DNA of 64,000 nt from Knoxdaviesia capensis. Lineage: Eukaryota > Ascomycota > Sordariomycetes > Microascales > Gondwanamycetaceae. The position numbers were made by a program, and so were the translations under genes. The stretch covers positions 3,534,574 through 3,598,573 of the forward strand of contig LNGK01000005.1 in NCBI GenBank assembly GCA_001510575.1. The letters are read 5' to 3'. Numbering within the stretch: position 1 is the first letter of the stretch; every line of letters begins with the position of its first letter. Shown in pieces: positions 1-13,020 of the stretch. The notes below the pieces were generated by a model. It worked only from the letters and a program-made list of their open reading frames with translations. It did no database searches and was not told the DNA's origin.

Positions 1-2295
1 GCCCCGGGGAAGCACGCCGACCATCACATCCGCAGCCAGTATTGCATGGTGCACGACACACACCAGCTCTGGGGTCGAAATCTGGGCCACACGTCGTCGG
101 CCAGGTGTGGAAAGTTGGTCGATGCGACTATACCGTAGACAGGGCGATCGCAAGACGGTCGATAAACTGGGGAGTTGGGACGTGTATATATCGGCGGTCC
201 GCCTCACCCTCCTTCACCGCTGGGATGATGGCGATAACGAAGTGATAAAACAGGTGAGCGTTCCCCACACCCCACACCGGCGAGGCGATTTCACCGGCCC
301 AGACCTGTCTGTTAGTGAGCGGCGGAAACTTACACTGGCTTTGTCCCTGGCCAGGGAAGCGCGATGCTATGCGTCTTGTCGGGGATGGAGGAGGGGTGGA
401 TTTCGGGTTTTGTATAGCCTGCAAGCAAGATATCACCGAGCACTTGCCTGTTCAGCGAGGGATCGTTTCGCCTTGGCCACCGAGGAGGGTCTCGTCACCT
501 GTCAACACAGCCCGCCACACGGATGAGTAACGTTGCCTGTAGATTTAGACCGGGGAGGGCTAAGGAGGGGGGGGNGGGGGGGGGGGGGGGGGGGGGTCCG
601 GGGAATTTCTCGACGGATGACAGAGGAAATGTGCACGCCTCGTTCAGTATCTCCCATTCGCATCGATCTTCTGGCTTCTCGAGGCGTGCGTGCTTGTGTG
701 ACGCGGGGGGAGCAGACCATAGCAGAAAGGAAATGCCAGAGTCTAGACCAACCTACCTGTCGTGCCCATCCGTCAGTTGCCTAGATCGTACTCTAACTCA
801 CCCGTACAAAGCGCACACACACGCACGCACACCTCCTCCCCGAAAACTGGAGCTCGAGAAAAGGAGTCCGAGAGTCCTGGCATCCTTGCCATTCTCACCA
901 TGTTAGTTGTAGTCCGGTCTTTCCTACCTGCTTGCCTCGGTTTGGCGTCTCGTCCCAAGCAGGACAATCGTTTAAAGAGTCCAGTGCCCGGCGAGGTGGC
1001 CGGTTGCTCTTCTTTCTTCTCGTCCCACCGTCGAGTTTGCCTGGCTGTGGATTTGAGGCCATCCGTCGTATCGACCACCATGGTAGGTCTTCCTGCTCGT
1101 CACCGTCCAAGTTGGACTCTCTCACCGGGGTTCCAACCCACACTTCACCTGGCCCATTCCCACTCCATTGGAACCCAACTCTTCGTTTCCCATTCACCGA
1201 CCGAGTTCCGTTGGTCTCCAAACCTCTCAGTCCGCCGCCGTCCGGGCCTTCACCCCTTGCCGATGGCTTCTTCCCACAGTTCCGCCAAATCCACTCTCCT
1301 CTTACCTCCAATTTCCCAGTCTGTCTCTCACACACCAAAATCCGGCTCCCTATGGCCGGCCATTTGCCCATATGTCCGAAATTCTCGCATTTTTGAGGCC
1401 TGTACTGCATTTTCCCTTTTTTTTTCGCCTCTTCCCATTTTTCCCTCCATCTCAACCCGCTCTCCTGCAGGCCCAAAAAAAAAACCAAGACCCAGACCCA
1501 GAAACCTCGCATCGTCTGTCGTCAACTTGTGGGGGCCCAAGCGTTTGGAACGCTATTCCTATTCCAAGTTTTCGGGACAAGTCGCCGCCTTGATTGGCTG
1601 TATATTCATGGGTGGAGACCTTTTGTGGCCAATCAGATCCCTGTATTTCACCGAGAATCGAATCTGCAAGGATCATGAAGGGGTGCAACGACCGGGGACG
1701 AGAGAATTGTCAACGACACATGCCGGCATCGCCATGGAACTTGGATTTTTCGGTGTTGTTTGGGACAAACAGCCCAATTCTCCTCTTCGGAGGGGTCGTA
1801 TGCAAAGGTGGCTTCGGGTAGACTGTTGGCGTTAGTAAATAATAGACAAAAAAGAAAAAAAAAAGCAGTAGACCTCTCTCCTCCTTTCTTCCTCCACGCC
1901 CCCCTTTCGATCCCTCAGTCCTGTCTCTCTTATTATTCCTTCTCTTCTTGCTTCTCTGTCTCTTCTTTCCCCTTTCTCTCTCCTTCTCTTCTTCTTTCTC
2001 GTATCCATCGTGTCCCTCTCTTCCTATCTTCCCACTCATCTCTTCACCTATCCATCACTCAACCCACCACTCAAGACATCTTACCTGTTGTCTCTGGACA
2101 CAAACCATAAACACCAACATAGTATAAGTCAAAGCTCAATAAAGCTTGTCCATACCCTGCCCTGACATCCAAATATAATCCAAACGGAGAAAAGGGAACA
2201 AGCCTTGCCCACACACACACATTCTCTGTCTCTATCTCACACACCCCCCTCCTCTCTCTTAATCTCCCTTTCAGGAACCAGAAAGAAGGGACAGC
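1..2295. other. Upstream region, no supported gene
   Basis: I see no supported protein here. A poly-G run at 567-596 contains one undetermined base (575). Open frames of several hundred codons exist between 760 and 1835, but they are open in several frames and their composition (Ser, Pro, Leu, His, Arg) follows the pyrimidine-rich sequence, so I do not call them genes. CCAAT-type sites occur close together near 1591 (ATTGG) and 1628 (CCAAT). From about 1857 to 2290 the + strand is strongly CT-rich, as expected for the promoter and leader of the regulator that starts at 2296. Confidence 0.6.
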
Positions 2296-5200
2296 ATGGC
2301 CGGCACAATGTTCACCCATGTCAATGGCTGGGAATCCAATCCTAGTCAAGACCCAAATGACATGTTCGAGCAGTACATCAACTACCCCGAAGATAACGAC
2401 CACACCATGGGGGGTCTGTACTATGATGAAGACTCTGATGGAGCCCCGGGACTGGGCTCCGATTCGTCAGGATCGCCACCACCTGAGCAGTTTGAAGAGT
2501 ACACCATGGGCGTGCAATATGACATGTCCGGCATGTACATTGACGACAACGCCTGGGAATACCACTATGACTCCTCAGGCAGCCCGGGCGCTCCCAGCCC
2601 CCCTGCCGCCTTGCAGCTTGCGGCCAAGGATGACTTGATCTTCATCCCGTACCCCAATGAACACCCCGACTTCCGCTCCCGCAAGCGGATCACTACCACC
2701 AAGGATGTTGCCGCACTGCCCAAGAAGACTTCGCGACAACTGCAGGACCGGGATAAGACTGCTGGTGTGAGGGGGTCGGGGGCGTGTGCCAGGTGCCGCA
2801 TTCGCCGTGTCAGTGTAAGACCATAAATCCTTTCCTATATGCCGTTTTGATTGATTAGCCGTTTGCCTTTTTTTTTATCCCCTTATCGCTTCGCCCCGAC
2901 CCGTTTTTAGCAAGACATACCACATCACCACGTCTCTCTTTGCTCTGCTTGTCTCCTCTCTTCTTCCCTTACCTTGTCTCCGCCCCCAGTTCGTGCTTCA
3001 ACCCATGTACACTTGTACCTTGTTTGATTCTCCATGTACCTTCTGTGCATACACATGAATGCACATAGTGTACGCACTCTCACTCACACACACACACTCA
3101 CTCTGTGTGCCTCTCTTGGTACACCACCCGGTACTGCCCTTCTTTCTCTTCCTGTCCCTCCTTCTTATACTTACCTCCATTCTCTCGACACACCCCCATG
3201 TGTCACCAACATACCCTCCCACACCCCCATGCATTCACCCTCTCGCTACCCGCTCCCCCTCTTTCCCATATAGTCTTCCATTCACACCCCCCCTCCTGTT
3301 AACTGAACGTCAGTAAAAGTGCATTAAAGAGAAAGAAGAAGACCCAAAAGAGAAAAAGAAGAGTGAGATAAGACCAACCATGGATGGATACATGGCTGGC
3401 CCGGCTATCAGCGAGACAACCTAACTTCTCCTGGAATGAACGGGAATGCGGGTTGATAGACTTACCTCTCATATAACCACACCCCTTTTGTCTCACCCAC
3501 TCCCCCCCTCTTCTCTCTTTCTCTCTGCTGTCTTGTCCTGCCTGTCCCCCCCCTCTCTCCCTCTCACACCCATCGTGCCACTCTACTCACCTTTTTGGTG
3601 TGTCATGTCCCATCTTTTCCCTTCCCTTGTCTTTCCAGTCTAAACTGTATCTTCCCGTCCCGGTCATTCACTCCCTCTTCTCCCGCCGCTTGTGTTGTTG
3701 TGTGTCCACTTGAACTAAAACTGAGACGACCCAAAATAAAGTGCGACACAGTGAACCCGTGCTCTAGCTGCGTAAAGGACTTCGGCGACAAGGCTTTTGG
3801 GCTGTGCTTCCATGGCCAGCTGCACCACATTGGACCCGTGTTCCACTGCATTACAGGTATGTGGCAGAAATGAATCAAACCCACCCTTTGCTCTGTGAAT
3901 ATACACATATGCCAGTTCCCGTCTCGCCCATCCAGCTGCCTGCCTTTGGGCCAAGATGTTGGTGTTGTGGAACTTCCCTGTGCTTTTTCAAGAGGATCGT
4001 TAGCCAGTCAAACGCTGTCTCAGTCACTCCTCAGCTCTAAGCTCTCACCCCACACCCTATCCCGTATCCTCCCATCTCACTCTCATGTTCTCCGGCACTT
4101 GTACAAACACGTACACACCCTCTCTGCTCTCTGCTCCCTCCATCTTCCCAAGACTCCACTTCCTGTACATCCTCGCGGTCTTGACTGCCAATACTGGCTG
4201 CAAGTCCACTTGGGTGCATGGGAAAAACCCCTCCCATTCAGGTCTACACACCAGGGGTGTGTAGATGGATAAATTTGGACACGTACCTCACTATATGTGT
4301 TAAAACACACAAAATACCTATATAGGCTTTCAAGCGACAAGCGAGAGTGTGCGTATCATGCTGGCTTGAGGGAATATGGCATCGTGATGGAGGGGCGTTT
4401 GGCAAAGTTGACCACAAGACTCCTCCATCCGTGGAACGGCTGAGCAACCAAGCTAGCACCACTGCAAACACTGGGTGTGGCACGCACCAGCGTAACATAA
4501 GAAGGACTTGTGCTAACCAACACCTCGCCAATCCCCTCACGTGGGGGGATTAAACGAGGAAACACAACCACAGGAAAGAAAGCTCCCTTTGCACCCGCTA
4601 GCAAAGTTGAGGCTGGTGGTCGCGTCCAGATTTCTCTGGACTTTGCTGTTCCCACTCCCGAGTCTTCGGGATTCAAAATCAACATTCAGCAGTACTACAC
4701 CGCTGAAGAGGGCGTGTATTCAGTCTGCCGGGACCAGATTCCATCATGGGATAGATTCGAGGCCTGGGCAGAGCGACAGATCAGATTTGAGGAGCGGCAC
4801 CACATCCGACAGTACCTGAACAACTTCATCTTTGACCACAATTTGCAGTCAGCATCTAATGTTCCGCAGGTAAGTCGAGTTGCCCAGACAAAAATATGGA
4901 AGCAAGAAAGCACCACTGACAATGCTTAATAGCATGGGCTGGTCAAACATATCCGGGGCCTTCTGTGCATGTTCCACATTTGGAAGGCTTGTGACAGCAA
5001 TCTGTACTTCTTGAATAGAGACTCTGCCAGTGCCGAGAGATGGGCCCCTCTGCCAGAAAATGTCCGTGCCGAGATCAAGGCGATTGCTCGCGACGCTGTT
5101 GAGAAGCACGAGATGAACATTCTCAAGCTCTTGGATGCGTATATCCTGCATCCGTTGAAGGATAAAAAGCGGGAGACACCTATCCTCTGGGTCTGCCTGT

Positions 5201-5764
5201 GGCAACTGATCATGTTTTACAATGATCTTGCCCAGAGAACCCATGCTTTCGAGCCAATCGAAAAGGTTTTTGAGAATGGTATGTGACAACTCGACACCTT
5301 GCAATTTGAATGCACTCCGTGACCCGGCCCATTCTTGTCCTCATGACTGACCTGAAATTTGTGTTACCACAAAATTAGTCAAGCGAGAGGAGTATACCGA
5401 TGAGGCTTCCTTGTTGCACCGCATTTCTGTGGTGCAACGAATGTACAAGGCCATTTTGGTCGTGTACACGTCAACCTTCAATCAACCGAAGACTGTTAAA
5501 ATGGAGTTGGATCTTTCAAAGACCAGTCTGTCAAGCCGACAGCGACAGTCACTCGATAGCACTTTTGTTCAGCTAATGGAAGCGCGGGCAAAGTTCTGTA
5601 AGTAAAGGAAAACTCGCTGTTTGTGCAATAGTAACTCCATGGAGTACCTTGACTAACCAAAATGCAAACTAACAGATGAGACGTACCATTATGCAACACA
5701 CCCCGCAGATACAATGCTTTTCGACATTGTTCTGCGCAAGGAGCTGAGCCACCTGAAGAAATAG
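2296..5764 (+). CDS. Zn2Cys6-type fungal transcription regulator (six exons)
   Basis: Exons that join in phase: 2296-2814, 3742-3856, 4559-4869, 4933-5278, 5379-5597, 5676-5764, giving about 532 residues. The ATG at 2296 follows a CT-rich leader. The N-terminal 160 residues are acidic and rich in Tyr, Asp, Ser and Pro. The cluster CARCRIRRVS / CDTVNPCSSC (Cys 164, 167, 174, 180, 183) is split exactly before the third cysteine by a 927-nt intron; a sixth cysteine lies at 195, so the last loop is 11 residues, longer than the usual 6-9. The arginine-rich segment between Cys2 and Cys3 fits DNA contact in this family. The C-terminal half is helical (for example FHIWKACDSNLYFLN), as in fungus-specific regulators, but I do not recognise a subfamily or target pathway. 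Introns 1 and 2 (927 and about 702 nt) are long for this genome; the other three are 63-100 nt. The exon 3 start could instead be 4574, also in phase. Confidence 0.75.
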
Positions 5765-6313
5765 AGGCCTGGCCATCTACTTCTTCACTGAGAACCTGGG
5801 TTCCAGGGAGTATTGGAATGACCCAGAATGAGAACGATGAAATGAGGAGAAACGAAAGATTGCCTGAAAAGTATTGGCGGATGAAGAAGGCGGAAGAGGG
5901 AACTTCCCACGAAACCGGGTAATGACAACTATTAATGACCGATATGGTGATGACGTTGGGATGGGAATTTGCTTGAATTATTAGTTCTTGGCGCTATATG
6001 GTTGATGGAGAAGGAAATTTGCTCTTTCAGGCGGCCGGCTGTTTTTGGTTATGAAATTGATTTCAACGAGGAGAATCTGCAGTTCAAAATGACGAAGCCG
6101 AAAATGGCATCAATTTATATGATATGAACGGAACTGGAAAAAAGAGCCACTTGAGTAAATATGTCTTCCTATCTGGTTTTTCGTGCATAAGAGCACCATC
6201 CAAGTGAATGGATGGGGTTTCCGGAAGAGTAGCTGCTAGATGAGGGGAAGGCTGAGTGGGCGATATCCTAAATGTAATCGGGGGGTCTGTTGTCGGGAAA
6301 TCATGCGGCATGT
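5765..6313. other. Convergent 3' region between the regulator and RTG2
   Basis: This 549-bp stretch separates two convergent genes. I see no coding signal in it; it presumably holds both 3' UTRs. Confidence 0.6.
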
Positions 6314-8768
6314 TCAGTCAGTTTCAACGATAGTCACGGTAAGACGATGAGATTTCTTTTTCCCAGAATCTTTTGCGACACCCTTGACAATGTCGATAAG
6401 AGTTTCAGGATCAATGCCCTGGAGGGCCTGGCGACTGATGTGCATCGTGAGAAAGACATTCTCTTTCTTGGAGGCCCCGGGAATGCTTGCATCGAAGCTA
6501 TTTTGCGTTGGAAAAAAAATGTTATGCGGTTAGATGTGCCACGGGAAATGAATCAGTGAAAGAGATGGTGGCCCAGAGAACATCGGTTAAAACAGCCCAA
6601 CCATAAGCCAGGAGATGAAGCAGAGACTTACCGAATGATATTATCCAATTGCTCCAGTTTGGTAGGACGGAATGGAATCAGAATCGTGATTACCCGAGCA
6701 ACTGCACCAATGTAGGCTGCCCAAAAGCTAGCGCCGGTATGAGCATCTTCAGCAAGGCGGCGGAGGCCAAGCAGCAAAGTATCATCGGCGGGACCAACGC
6801 CAGCGCCCCAACGGGAGCAAAGAGCAAGGCCCAGAAGGGCACGAGTAAGATGGGTGAGGCCAGGGGCTGCCGAGTCACGTGTGACAGCAGCATGTAACGC
6901 GGAAGACGCGTTGTCCGAGTCATCACTGCCAGCATGCAGCCAAATGCGCTGAACAAAGGGTCCCGTGAGGCCGAGAGACATGATTGTGGGGATTGGGAGG
7001 TGATGGGTTGCCACAGGGTCAGCTATGGCCGGCACAGAACGGCAAATACCGGCCGGGACGGCAGAGATAAGGAGGTCGTCCAGCTTCCTAACGAGGCCGC
7101 GCTGGAAATCGATGGATTCATGTGCAAGGTCGGGTGATGAGAAGGAAATGGATTCAAGCGGATTGGACTCGCGCATCTCACGAGGGAGCTTCATCATCAA
7201 GCAACCATCACGGTTGGAGCCCGAGCAGAAAGTCACATATGAGATATGGGGAACCACGGAAATGAAGGTTTCGACAACGGTGGCGATAGCAGGGAACTGG
7301 CGGCGGCGGCGTTTGGACATGCCGAAGATTTTACCGTCGTAGGAAGAGTTGACGGCCCGCATACGAGCAACATCACGGAACAGATCACCCGACACGGTAT
7401 ATGAGCCAACGGAGGGAATAGGGTATGGCTGGATAGTATCATTGTGCATGAGCATAGCCGCATAGCCGCGGAAGCCCCCTCCACACATGTAAACATCCAA
7501 GCCAGATCCAGGGAAGCGCAGCGAATGCGTGTCGGCTGGGGTGGTGGCGGTGGAGCCGGCCTCTTCTGCAGCCTGGCGGAGACCAGGGAATTTGTCACAC
7601 AGTTTCTGGAAAACAGCATGCAGGCTAGCACGAAGTTTCATGGTCTCTTGCGCATGAAGAATCTTGTCGTCGGTTTCGAGAACCCGGATAAAGCGTGCAG
7701 CGCCAAAGGGGAGGCTTTCTCCGGTGGTAGCAGCCAAGATTTCGTAGTTGGGGAGTCGGGTATCAACCCAGGTCATCTGAACGGAGCCGCCACCGAGATC
7801 GAGAAAGAGGCCGGCATGGCGGCGAAGGTCGGCAAAAGCGCTGCGAGAGCCCATGACAGCACCGAAAAGCGTTTCAACTTCGGGTGCCAATACATTCATC
7901 GACGCACCGCCAGCGGTAGCCGCGCCAATGGCCTCAATCATGGCACTGGCGTTTGAGGCCCGCCGCATGGCCTCGGTGGCCAGAATGGCGAATCGATCGG
8001 ACGGGACTCCATGGAGGAGGGCGATGCGATGAAAGCGGGCAAGAGCGGCAGCCACTTGTTTGATGGTTTCGTCGGGGAAGGTCCAGGGAGCCGCGTTGGT
8101 GGGCGGAGGCGAAGAGACAAGACCAGGCGAGGACACGCGAGATTCGACAGGAGACGCAGGCGAGTCGTTGAGGGCATCAAAGAGCGAGATTCCAGCACGT
8201 TCCCGATAAACGCACTTCAGCAGACGAGTGCTTGGAGGCGAAAGATCAGAAATGGAGAAACGAATGCCATTGCTGATGATGAACAAAGAAAGAAGAAAAA
8301 AATGACGATAGGGGGCAAGTTAGCTTTCGGGGAAGAGCTGGAAGTCTGGGCCGGGCCTGAGGGTTCATTTCACATCTCCCTGGTTCTCCTCACCGCCCAG
8401 GACGAGCCCAGTGCGCAAGATGTGGCTGGACCCCTGGTAGATCCTCTTCCGTTCCGTTCCGCGGGCGCTTGCAGGGGAATGAAAGCCAAAATAAGCCTGA
8501 GCAAGCCATGACCGCCCACATGAGGTGCGGATAAGGTGGAGAGAACCGTAGAAAAAGAGGATATCATAGAAAAAATGAAGGATAAAAAAAAACCCCCCCC
8601 CAAAAGGGCGTAGGCTTATATACAAGGAGGAGAGGCACGGGATATAAGACGCAGGAGTACTGACCTGCCCATGTCAACAATGGCATATAAGTGATTTTCA
8701 GCGTGAGGGTCCCATGACGACAACTTCTGAGGGAAATTATCGAGGGTGATGATATCGACCGAGGCCAT
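6314..8768 (-). CDS. rtg2: Retrograde regulation protein RTG2 (Ppx/GppA phosphatase family)
   Basis: Three exons on the minus strand (8768-8665, 8272-6632, 6497-6314) join in phase to about 642 residues. The first exon encodes MASVDIITLDNF and runs to AIVDMG; splicing restores AIVDMGSNGIRFSISDL, the conserved N-terminal nucleotide-binding motif of the Ppx/GppA exopolyphosphatase family. The second phosphate-binding signature, LFLDLGGGSVQMTW, follows near residue 165. Fungal members of this size are RTG2-like. In yeast, Rtg2 is a cytosolic sensor that relays mitochondrial dysfunction to Rtg1/Rtg3, and binds Mks1; that role here is inferred from family. The last exon, ending in SHRLTVTIVETD, gives the C-terminal domain. 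The first intron (392 nt) is longer than usual. The ATG at 8768 is the first in frame and is followed directly by conserved sequence. Confidence 0.9.
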
Positions 8769-11700
8769 TTCGATAAGATAAGAGGGGAGGAGAAAGAAAG
8801 AAGAAGAGAGAAAAGAAGAGGAGAGGAGAGAGGAGAAGATAGGAGAGGGAAGGGCTGAGACGATATATACTCCCGTCAGGGTCTGTATCAAGTAATCCGC
8901 GAGTGAACCGGCTCGACGACAGAAGGCACCACTGGGCGGCGATTAACGGCAAGAGAGAGAGACAGAAGGAGACACCGACGTAAGGCACAAATCCCCTCGT
9001 GCAAACTATTCGTTCTTGCCACTGAAAGATGACGGTTGCACTTGCCAACAAATGAGACGCACAGCTCCAGACGGCATGAACGGATGAGGCACGTCGTATT
9101 GTTGAAGCAAGAAGAAAGAGCAGGAAGGAAGGACCCGATAAAGACAAGTAAAAGCAACTGCGAAAAAGTCGGATATAAAAATTGGAATATTTCTTTGGAA
9201 AGTACACTCCCACAAGGAAAAAAATATTTGTGTGAGGAAAAAGAAGAGGGAATTTCAATCTGTGGAAGGGACCCCCCCCCTCTTTCTCAATGTTGGGTTG
9301 GTGGCTCTTTCCAGAAGAAGAGAAAGAAGCGAGCGAGGTATTTCAGACGCCCCCATAAGTAAATATGCGGTGCACTTGCATACAGCCAATCACATCCGCC
9401 AGTCAAAGCAACTTCATGTGCTGGATGCGGGGCAAACAAAACTTCAACAGTCCAGCTGGCAGCCGCTGAACTGTTAATGAAATGCATGGCAACATGCCGG
9501 CCTGCTCTAACATGTCGTGGGTTGGATCGTGGGCGTTGGAATTCTCTCCTGCATATAAGCGACAGGCTATGTACTGGATACATGGTGAATGTGGCCGTTC
9601 GGCGGTGAGTTTGGTGGGAACGCTCTACGTGCCATGTATAGGTACATGTCCCCCCGCCGAGTCAGACTGCGAACATTCCACCCGTGCCGCCGTTCTCGCT
9701 CCTATTCTTCAGTCTCTTGACTGCAAAAGCTTTCCCTCTATCAAGCTCTATAAACTGGCTAATTATTCCAGGCCATATGATTCTCTAACTGTGCCGTTTT
9801 CTGCAGCGTAGCCGTTCCGGTCCCGCAATGTGACGTTGGGCCGGGAAGAAAGTGGAGGAGTGGTTTGAAGCTGGAGTAAGTCAAGAGTTGCGGACGTGGA
9901 AGAGAACACTGTCTTTCTTCTGTGGAGTTGGATCGAGGCCGCAAGGTTGGCATGTACCATGCCTGGGGATTGGTATCGTCTGATCTCAGCACCTGGCCCG
10001 TAGCTGTGTTTCCTGCAGAAGACACTGTGATGATGTATCAGCTTTTCATCAGCTCTGCGTCAGGCTTGACTGTAACAACGTGACTTTGAACTTGGATTTC
10101 TAGGCCTAAAGCCACTTGGCGAGGCCCCCTTTGCCGTCGTCTGAGTGTGCTATCCGGAATACACCCAGATAGGTTGCTCGTGACTGTCCATGGCACTATC
10201 CTCTTCTGGACTTCCTGGGTGCATCACCGCCCTCCCGATTGAGAACTGTTGTTTGCTGTCGTATATCGTGTGTTGGACCACCCATCGTCCCAACCCGGCA
10301 CCATCCGGCACCCCTCACGGCCAAAATACCTTCGTGCCGTGCTATGCAATCATCCCTATCACGAACGAGACAAAACTTACGCCCCGAAGGATGGGAATGG
10401 GATGAGAATGCAATGCCAACACATCAAGGCTCCACACACCGGACCAGACTGTTGGATGCACGCACGCAACGTCCTCGGGATACGTCGACACAGCTGGCCA
10501 GCCGTTATGCATGCTAGACGAGCATTTTTTGACACTAGAGGGTTGCACATTGGGCATCAGTGTGTTCTCATCAGGCCGCATCTGAAGTTTGCTGGATATT
10601 GTCGAGTGGACGGTGTGTGGCTCAATGGTGGAACTCTTGATGTTGAAAGAAATTGAGACGCCTGTGTTGATTGAACCCAAATATACCAAGAGTTAAACAC
10701 AAGGAAAAAGAGACAGAGAAAAATAAAATAGCATATTCCCACCCTGCTAGCTACCAGGTGTTGCAAGCGGGAGGGCGGGAACGGGAACTAATCCACATCT
10801 GCATTACATACAGAAAGTCGTCGGCCTCGACCGCCAACCATGGGCGGGAGAAGACGCACAGGTGTGGAGATGGAGAGCCTGGACTTGGGGGCTTGTGCTA
10901 GTGGTTATAGCGGTACCATCCCATATGTAGTCATGTTCTGGTCTGCTGTATCATTAAGTTCCTAGAACGAGGCGCGGATATTACCGCATCACGCACCTGC
11001 TCTCTGAGTCCTGAGAGGGGAGGAGATAGAGAGACAGGGGGAGAAGCGGAAGAGAGTGGGATGTAGCGTGGGAGAGGGGTAGTTGCAGTGAGGACACCTT
11101 CCGACTCAAGACCTCTCATACGTCTTGAAGGGTGCTGCCAAGTTCGTGCTTGCGAATATCCTCTCCATCCACACCCACTCTCGCTCTTGATACCTATCTC
11201 TGGAGCTCGTATATTGCCCCCTAACCAAGAGGCGGGATGACCATCGTGCTGGTTCGCACGCCCCGTGCGACCTCGACATCCGAGAGGGTGTGGTGTATGG
11301 CGCCGATCCATAGTCAATCCAGACTAGACTGCCAACACATCGCAGCTAGCCGAGCCTTCTGTTGGGCTGAAGTTGGTTGGGTTGATATATGGTGTTGCAG
11401 CTTGAATGTAGATAGGTTCCCGTGGCTATGGCGGCAGTTGACAAAGGCTCTGCCTATCTACCGACACTCCGTCCGACGGGTCGCTTCGTCCTGGATGTGC
11501 TATGATACTTGCAATATTGGTAAGAGTCTGCTTGTGTGCAGTCACTCTCGACGATTGTGTGCTATGTTTGTTGTTTTGGGTATCTTGAGTGAGCAAAGAT
11601 GACGAGATACTGTCACGCTGAGTACTATCCCATCTCGTATGGACGGATATCCCACTCCCCTCTCCGCCGCGTGCCCTGGGTGCCCCGACTCGGACTGAGG

Positions 11701-13020
11701 AGTGGTACTTGCCGTGTCGTGCCTTCGGGTTGCAATTTGCCACCCAAGGAGGGTGCTCATATACTCGGTTGTCTCCATCATGGGCGTCGATGCATAAACC
11801 GGAAAGAGAATGTGCATGATCAGGCCACTGCCTCTGTGAGGAGGAGTTGGGGGCGTGTCTGCCGTCTCTTCCTCGCCCGGACGCGAACCCAAGGACTCGA
11901 AGGGGCGGGATACGGTTTCCACACCTCCACGTATCTCGAGTGTCCACCACGCCGTACCGTGTGATTCGTCGGCAAGCCAGGCGCAGGCCTTCACGCCCCT
12001 CGCCCCATTGGAACACTGCGGTCCACATCTATCCCGTCCGCTTCGTCCTCGGCGGTGCTCCAATACTCCCTCGAGCCAGGGATTTTACCCCGCGTTGACG
12101 GGGCATGGACCATGGACACATGTGTACGTATTCGTGCGAGGACCGGCATCCTGCAAGATGCGTCGTTCAACTTCCGTATCCGGGATAACGCCAGAGGGAA
12201 TCCGGAAGGGGGATGCGACGTGGGGCGCTGAGAGTCCTGTGTGGTACAGAAAACCGGAGCTTCCTGTGCCATTTGCTGGCCATTGCGTTCGCGCCCGATC
12301 CCGGCCCATCGGTGTCTATCCGGGAGGTGTATATAGACACACACCACGGCGTGACCGGCATTGGTCCGCTCAAACGACTTGGGGGCTGGCCGAAGTCGGG
12401 GCGCACCACTGGAACCAGGAGAGTGACGAGAACGCATCAAAGAGCGAAATGGGTTGAACATGGGCACTTGGTGATAGGATGAAGCTTTCCGCGGGCAAGG
12501 CCAAAAGCATAAAGCTAAGATGAAGAAGATTATCTCTGTTTCAGAAGTGGTGAGGGTTGGAACGCGCCACGCCCTGGAAATGGGAAAGGAAGGCGCGAAC
12601 GCGGAGGACTGATGATAGGCCACCGATATCGATAAGATAACGTCAGCAATTTGTGGAAATGTTCACCGAAACACTCACGTCGTGAACATCTTTAGCAAAC
12701 TTCATTGAATTCCCTAAAAAATTAGATAAACGCACGGCCCTGACGGAGAGAATCTGCGATCTCCTGGGCGTTTCATTTTGTTTTCGTTAGGACCAATATC
12801 AACATTGCATAGGAAGTTGGTAAGGAAGTTCCTGATGCGTGTTAGTCACAGCATCACAACATGTGAGAATAATTACGCCAGCAACAAAGTGGTCCTGTCA
12901 ACAGAGATTTAGAGGATTTTCTTTTTTCTTTTGCCAGTCCTGGCTTTACACATCTCCTCTAGAGACCTGGCAGGTTCGTGGCTTTTTGGATTTTCCTTCC
13001 TCAATCAACATCCTCCCTGA

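Noticed and set aside
762..1835. Open frame of 357 codons upstream of the regulator
   Set aside because: Begins in CT/CA-rich sequence that lacks stop-forming purines; composition is Ser/Pro/Leu/Arg without any domain, and other frames are open in the same region.
11426..12623. Several overlapping frames of about 200 codons on both strands
   Set aside because: All frames are similarly open because the segment is GC-richer; none shows a domain or a plausible intron pattern.
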